The position numbers were made by a program, and so were the translations under genes. Positions 59,875 through 64,000 of a stretch of DNA of 64,000 nt are shown in pieces (position 1 is the stretch's first letter; each line of letters opens with the position of its first letter). Origin of the DNA: Solibacteraceae bacterium (lineage in GTDB: Bacteria; Acidobacteriota; Terriglobia; Bryobacterales; Bryobacteraceae); the NCBI GenBank assembly GCA_021324015.1, contig JAJPJX010000109.1:1-64000 (forward strand), in the 5' to 3' direction. Below the pieces are notes generated by a model. It made no database searches and was not told where the DNA came from. It saw only the letters and a list, made by a program, of their open reading frames with translations.

Positions 59875-60447
59875 ATGACCATACGCTTGCAGTTAGAACA
59901 CACACCCGCCGTGGCGGCCGAGCAGCCGGCCCGGCCGGCGGCCCACGCCACCGCGGAGCAGGCCACCGCTTCGGCTGATCCACCCGAAGTCAACCGCTTT
60001 TACGAGATGTTCGACCCCAAGAACTGGGAACGGCCCACCACCGCCGGTTCTCAGACGCCTTCCAACACCGTCTCGCAAAACCCGGCGCAAACGTCCGGAC
60101 CGCAATCGGTGCCCACCGTGGAAGGCCTATTCGGCCCAAATCCCTGGCAGACGAATCCCACCGGGTATGGCCCCAACGGCCAGACCTGGTCATACAATCC
60201 GCTCTACTTCGCGACCCGCCAAACAGCGGAAACGGTCGCCCAAATGGTGGGTGGGACGGTCGTCGAGCAGAATCAATTCTGCCCGTCCGGCCCGCTGGTG
60301 CAGGCACAGCCCAATGAAATGGTACAACTGCCGAATGGCCGGGTGTTTAATGCCGGCGAGTTTGTGGGACTGTTCTCGCACGGGTACCCGCAGTCCTACG
60401 TGGACCGCCTGATCCAGCAGGAACTCACTGGAGAGGTCAAAGGATGA
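59875..60447 (+). CDS. Uncharacterised protein between flgF and flgG
   Basis: 190 residues, not recognised. GGAGGGAGG precedes the ATG. N-terminal half is Pro/Ala/Gln/Thr-rich and probably disordered ([19 protein letters not shown]...[26 protein letters not shown]). The C-terminal half is ordered ([71 protein letters not shown]). It overlaps flgG by 4 bp, so it is translationally coupled. No signal peptide; could be exported through the flagellar gate or act in the cytoplasm as a chaperone or regulator of rod assembly. Confidence 0.75.
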   Translation: MTIRLQLEHTPAVAAEQPARPAAHATAEQATASADPPEVNRFYEMFDPKNWERPTTAGSQTPSNTVSQNPAQTSGPQSVPTVEGLFGPNPWQTNPTGYGPNGQTWSYNPLYFATRQTAETVAQMVGGTVVEQNQFCPSGPLVQAQPNEMVQLPNGRVFNAGEFVGLFSHGYPQSYVDRLIQQELTGEVKG

Positions 60448-61235
60448 TCCGCGCACTTTACAGCGCGGCCAGCGGCATGACCGCGCAGCAGTTGAATGTG
60501 GACAACATCGCCAACAATCTGGCCAACGCGAATACAGCCGGCTACAAACTGCGCCGCGCGCAGTTTCAGGACCTGCTGTACCAGAACCTCGTGCAGCCGG
60601 GCGCTTCGGCAGGCCAGCAGACGCTGGTTCCGACCGGGCTGCAACTGGGCCTGGGCACCAGGGCGGCCTCCAACGAGATCATTTTCACGCAGGGAAACTT
60701 CGCCTCCACGGAGAATCCGCTCGACGTGGTGATCCAGGGGCGCGGTTTCTTCCAGGTACGGCTGCCGACGGGGGACATTGCGTACACCCGTGCAGGCTCT
60801 CTCCACGTGGACCGGGACGGCAACCTGGTTACCTCCGACGGCGATCCGCTGGAGCCGCAGATCACGATTCCAGCTGAAGCGCAGTCCGTCACCATTGCTC
60901 CCGACGGGACGGTCAGCTATCTCCTGCCGGGGCAGACCACGGCGCAGCAAGCCGGGCAGATCCAACTGGCCAATTTCCAGAACCCGGCCGGGCTGAACAG
61001 CATTGGCCGGAATCTATACATGGCCACGGACTCCTCCGGAGATCCCACGGTGGCCAACCCGGGCGGCCAGGAAGGGCTCGGAACCCTGCTTCAAGGATAC
61101 GTCGAACAGTCCAACGTGTCGGTAGTCGAGGAGTTTATCAACCTGATCGTGAGCCAGCGCGCCTATGAGGCCAACTCCAAGGTGGTAAAGGCCGCCGACG
61201 ACATGTACCAGCAGGTAAACAATTTGCCACGATGA
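60444..61235 (+). CDS. flgG: Flagellar basal-body distal rod protein FlgG
   Basis: 263 residues. [41 protein letters not shown] and [46 protein letters not shown] are the FlgG ends. Distal rod. Overlaps the upstream orphan and the downstream flgA by 4 bp each. Confidence 0.97.
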   Translation: MIRALYSAASGMTAQQLNVDNIANNLANANTAGYKLRRAQFQDLLYQNLVQPGASAGQQTLVPTGLQLGLGTRAASNEIIFTQGNFASTENPLDVVIQGRGFFQVRLPTGDIAYTRAGSLHVDRDGNLVTSDGDPLEPQITIPAEAQSVTIAPDGTVSYLLPGQTTAQQAGQIQLANFQNPAGLNSIGRNLYMATDSSGDPTVANPGGQEGLGTLLQGYVEQSNVSVVEEFINLIVSQRAYEANSKVVKAADDMYQQVNNLPR

Positions 61236-62161
61236 TCCGGATCATCCTGCTGCTCGCGGCGGCACCAGGCACGGTGACGCTGGCTGGCGCCTCCGCGTGT
61301 CTGGAGCTTGCGCCGACGGGCGATCAGATTCTGGCCAGAGACCTGGCGCCAGCGTGGCCCGCTCTGCGGAGCCTCCCCGGCGATGCCGCTCTCGGTTACA
61401 TGCCCGCTCCAGGCACCCGGCGGGTGTTCCGGGGGTCCGATCTCGCGCGGCTGGCCGCGCGGTACCAGATTGCGCCGCCGGGCTCTCCCCTCTGCGTGGG
61501 GCATGCCATGGAGCCGCTCACGCGCGCCCGGCTGCTTGCAGCCATGCGGGCCGCTCTGGATCTGCCGGAAGCGCAGGTGGGGATCCTGGAATTCAGCCGC
61601 TTTCCGGCGCCGCGCGGCGAACTGGATTTCCCGCTCTCCGGTTTGGCCCGGCCGGCGTCGCCGTCGGCGGGCACGGCGGTCCTGTGGAAGGGATCCGTGC
61701 GCTATCAAGGCCGGCGGCGCTTCGCGGTTTGGGCCCGCGTGCGGATCTCGGCTCCGATTGCGCAAGTGGTGGCCATCGAGAACCTGCCCGCGGGCAAACC
61801 GATCCGGATGGCTCAGCTTCGCGTGGAAACGCGGGATGGATTTCCGCTGTTGCAACCCTTTGCCCGGTCCCTGGCGCAGGTGGCGGACCGCCTGCCGCGC
61901 CGCGCCATTGCTGCCGGCGCGCCGGTACCGTTGTTCCTGCTCGAAGAAGCCCCCGAGGTCCGGCGCGGCGATCCGGTGGAAGTCCGGGTGGAAACGGGAG
62001 CCGCGCGTTTGTCTATCAGCGGCCGCGCGGAATCGTCCGGGCGCCGCGGCGACCGCATTTCGGTCCGGAATCTGTCGAGCGGCAGAACCTTTAGCGCCCG
62101 TGTGGAGGACAAAGACCGGGTAGCAGTGATCGTCCCAGGCCTCCGAGGTACTCATCCATGA
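61232..62161 (+). CDS. flgA: P-ring chaperone FlgA
   Basis: 309 residues with signal peptide ([22 protein letters not shown]). SAF domain near [23 protein letters not shown] and C-terminal FlgA region ([56 protein letters not shown]). Periplasmic chaperone for FlgI. Longer than the usual 220 by an N-terminal extension of about 90 residues that looks like additional beta structure. Confidence 0.88.
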   Translation: MIRIILLLAAAPGTVTLAGASACLELAPTGDQILARDLAPAWPALRSLPGDAALGYMPAPGTRRVFRGSDLARLAARYQIAPPGSPLCVGHAMEPLTRARLLAAMRAALDLPEAQVGILEFSRFPAPRGELDFPLSGLARPASPSAGTAVLWKGSVRYQGRRRFAVWARVRISAPIAQVVAIENLPAGKPIRMAQLRVETRDGFPLLQPFARSLAQVADRLPRRAIAAGAPVPLFLLEEAPEVRRGDPVEVRVETGAARLSISGRAESSGRRGDRISVRNLSSGRTFSARVEDKDRVAVIVPGLRGTHP

Positions 62162-62865
62162 TGCCCGTTGTGCATAGAATATTCGCAGCCGCAGCGTTGC
62201 TAGCGCTGGGCCTGCCGGCGGCTGCCGCCCGCAAAACTAAGCCGTCCGAACCCTCGCCGCTCGATCGCTACATCCAAGAAGCCACCAGCCGTTCCACTCC
62301 GAATGCGGCGGAGTCCGCAACCGGCTCGACCTGGTCCCCCTTTTCCAGGCTGGCAGACCTGGGGAGCGATCTGCGCGCCAGCCAACTGGATGATGTGGTC
62401 ACCATCGTGGTGGCCGAGCAGGCCTCCGCGGTCTCCGCCGGTACGACCAAAACGGCGCGGCAGTCCAGCGCGAAAAGCAGCGTCACCGCCATGGCGGGCG
62501 TCACGCGAGCGACGGGGCCGTGGGCCAACCTGGCTGGCGCCAATACGCAGACCCAACTGGACGGGCAAGGCACCACCAGCCGGCAAGCCACGCTCAGCAC
62601 CACCCTGGCTGCGCGGGTCTCGCTTGTTCTGCCGAACGGTTCTCTGGTGGTGGAAGGAGCCAAGGAGTTGGAGATCAACGGCGAGCGCCAGTTGATCACG
62701 GTGCGCGGGGTAGTCCGCTCGGTCGACCTCACTCCCGGCAATACGGTGCGCTCCGACCACCTGGCGCAACTCGAAGTGCGGATCAACGGCAAGGGCGTCG
62801 TGGGCGACGCCATCCGGCGCCCGCACTTCCTCTATCGCCTGCTGTTGGGTCTGCTTCCGTTCTGA
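62158..62865 (+). CDS. flgH: Flagellar L-ring protein FlgH
   Basis: 235 residues. The conserved FlgH core is LADLGSDLRASQLDDVVTIVVAEQASAVSAGTTKTAR and VEGAKELEINGERQLITVRGVVRSVDLTPGNTVRSDHLAQLEVRINGKG. FlgH is normally a lipoprotein, yet this one has a signal peptide (AAALLALGLPAAAA) but no cysteine anywhere, so no lipid anchor can form. It may be held in the outer membrane by the ring itself. Overlaps flgA by 4 bp. Confidence 0.93.
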   Translation: MMPVVHRIFAAAALLALGLPAAAARKTKPSEPSPLDRYIQEATSRSTPNAAESATGSTWSPFSRLADLGSDLRASQLDDVVTIVVAEQASAVSAGTTKTARQSSAKSSVTAMAGVTRATGPWANLAGANTQTQLDGQGTTSRQATLSTTLAARVSLVLPNGSLVVEGAKELEINGERQLITVRGVVRSVDLTPGNTVRSDHLAQLEVRINGKGVVGDAIRRPHFLYRLLLGLLPF

Positions 62866-62875
62866 AAGAGCTCCT

Positions 62876-63979
62876 ATGCGTAAATGGCAATCCGCGATTG
62901 TGCTGCTGGCCCTGCTGCCGCTGCCGGAAACGCGCGCCGCGGCCCGGCTCAAAGAACTGGTCTCGATCGCCGGCGTGCGCGACAACCAATTGATCGGTTA
63001 CGGCCTGGTGGTGGGGCTGGCCGGAACGGGAGACCGCCGGCAAACGATCTTCTCGGCCCAGAGCTTGGCCAATCTCCTGGAGCGCATGGGCGTCTCGATT
63101 CCGGCTGCGGCCATTCAGGTCAAGAACACCGCCGCTGTGATGGTCACCGCTACGCTACCGCCGTTTGCGCAGCCGGGAGCGCACATCGACGCAACCGCCG
63201 CCGCGGTCGGGGATGCCTCCAACCTCCAGGGTGGCCTGCTGCTGCTCACCAGCCTACGCGGCGTGAACGGGCAGATATACGCCGTGGCACAGGGGCCAGT
63301 GATCACCGGCGGATTCGTGGGCGGGCAGGGCGGCAACCGGCAGACCGTGAATCATCCCACCGTCGGCAGGGTGCCGAACGGCGCCATTGTGGAGCGCGCC
63401 GCCCCTGCGGCGGCGCTCGCGTCGCCTTTGCACCTGCAGTTGCGGCAGGCCGACTTCACCACGGCCGCGCGGATCGCCGAGGCAGTCAACAAACGCTTTG
63501 CGGCCCAGGAATCTCCTATCGCGCGCGCCGAAAACGCCGCCCTGATCCGGGTGGGCATCCCTGGCGCCTACGCCGCCCGAGCCACCGAATTCGTCGCCGA
63601 ACTCGAAACCCTCTCCGTGGAAGCAGACCGGCCCTCCAAGATCGTGGTCAATGAACGCACCGGCACCATCGTGATGGGCAAAGAAGTGCGCATCTCTCCG
63701 GTGGCCATCATGCACGGCAACCTGACCGTGGAGATTCAGACCAGCTTCGTCGTCTCCCAGCCGGCGCCACTCTCGAATGGCCAAACCCAGGTCGTGCCGC
63801 AAGTGGGCGTGGGCGTCAAGGAGGAAAAAGCCCGCAACCTGGTGCTGAAGCAGGGGGCCACGGTGGAAGAGTTGGTGCGGGCTCTGGGCTCCATCGGGGC
63901 GACCCCCCGCGACGTGATCGCCATCTTGCAAAACCTGCGCGATGCCGGCGCCCTCGAGGCAGACCTGGAGATGATCTGA
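62876..63979 (+). CDS. flgI: Flagellar P-ring protein FlgI
   Basis: 367 residues, signal peptide (MRKWQSAIVLLALLPLPETRAAARLKE). RLKELVSIAGVRDNQLIGYGLVVGLAGTGD and SLANLLERMGVSIPAAAIQVKNTAAVMVTATLPPFAQPGAHIDATAAAVGDASNLQGGLLL are canonical. C-terminal LVRALGSIGATPRDVIAILQNLRDAGALEADLEMI. Complete. Followed 3 bp later by another ATG. Confidence 0.97.
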   Translation: MRKWQSAIVLLALLPLPETRAAARLKELVSIAGVRDNQLIGYGLVVGLAGTGDRRQTIFSAQSLANLLERMGVSIPAAAIQVKNTAAVMVTATLPPFAQPGAHIDATAAAVGDASNLQGGLLLLTSLRGVNGQIYAVAQGPVITGGFVGGQGGNRQTVNHPTVGRVPNGAIVERAAPAAALASPLHLQLRQADFTTAARIAEAVNKRFAAQESPIARAENAALIRVGIPGAYAARATEFVAELETLSVEADRPSKIVVNERTGTIVMGKEVRISPVAIMHGNLTVEIQTSFVVSQPAPLSNGQTQVVPQVGVGVKEEKARNLVLKQGATVEELVRALGSIGATPRDVIAILQNLRDAGALEADLEMI

Positions 63980-63982
63980 GCG

Positions 63983-64000
63983 ATGCCTTCTGCTCCCGTC
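63983..64000 (+). CDS. Start of next gene, possibly flgJ (truncated by window)
   Basis: Only the first six codons (MPSAPV) are inside the window. An ATG lies 3 bp after the flgI stop, where flgJ or a rod-binding protein is often encoded in flgAHIJ-type operons. Identity is guessed from position alone. Confidence 0.4.

Noticed and set aside
1-64000. CRISPR array, rRNA genes or complete insertion sequence
   Set aside because: No regularly spaced repeats, no rRNA-like sequence and no transposase frames were seen in the window.

Overview
The window looks like a chromosomal segment of an Acidobacteriota bacterium close to Solibacter/Bryobacter. This is an inference from gene families: a GC-rich genome, a cluster of PSCyt/PSD cytochromes (DUF1501, DUF1549/DUF1553, DUF1587/1592 types), a winged-HTH/TolB-like/TPR regulator, a PEP-CTERM protein and a small Acidobacteria-type exported protein. 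P-ring and L-ring flagellar genes indicate a diderm envelope.

Layout. Positions 1-8.4 kb hold a partial multidomain cytochrome, a MauE-thioredoxin fusion, hemL, a geranylgeranyl-reductase-like flavoprotein with an overlapping lipoprotein gene, a penicillin-acylase-type hydrolase and a mini cytochrome c. Positions 8.5-15.2 kb hold an FAD oxidoreductase coupled to a GH20-like glycosidase, a small exported protein, the HTH/TPR regulator and a PEP-CTERM protein. Positions 15.35-17.7 kb form a compact island. It is bounded by an intact tRNA-Ala(GGC) gene and a 47-bp copy of that gene's 3' part, and it carries a HigBA-like toxin-antitoxin pair and a DUF3800 protein but no integrase. Positions 17.8-20.5 kb encode an exported lipoprotein plus an ABC transporter (permease and ATPase). 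Positions 20.5-30.2 kb hold a six-gene minus-strand operon: DUF1501, DUF1549/1553, WD40-cytochrome, PPC-domain protein, cupin and a tagatose/psicose 3-epimerase-like enzyme. This suggests coupling of extracellular polymer handling to sugar isomerisation.

Positions 30.2-64 kb are one flagellar superlocus. On the minus strand, in transcription order, lie fliK-flgD-flgE-fliN2-fliOPQR-flhBA-flhF-fliA-fliN1-(membrane protein), then flgM-flgN-flgK-flgL-cheY-cheX-fliM, then flbD-motAB-fliD-fliT-like-flgBC-fliEFGHIJ. On the plus strand lie flgF-orphan-flgG-flgA-flgH-flgI and the start of the next gene. An orphan sigma-54 activator with a degenerate receiver domain and an uncharacterised plus-strand gene (40589-40990) sit inside this locus. 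Flagellin, fliS, flhG, cheA and methyl-accepting proteins are not seen here.

Regulatory signal: an octamer GCCGATGA/GCCGATAA, the sigma-28 (FliA) -10 type, occurs upstream of flgM, cheY, fliD, the sigma-54 regulator and the unknown plus-strand gene. Together with fliA and flgM in the same locus, this outlines a local sigma-28 regulon and is the best evidence that the gene at 40589 is real and flagellar. Other points of interest are the integrase-less tRNA-bounded island with a 26-bp perfect palindrome before its toxin gene, a 90-residue FlgD, two FliN proteins, an FlgH without any cysteine, and an orphan gene coupled to flgG. All calls come from reading the sequence; no database search was run.
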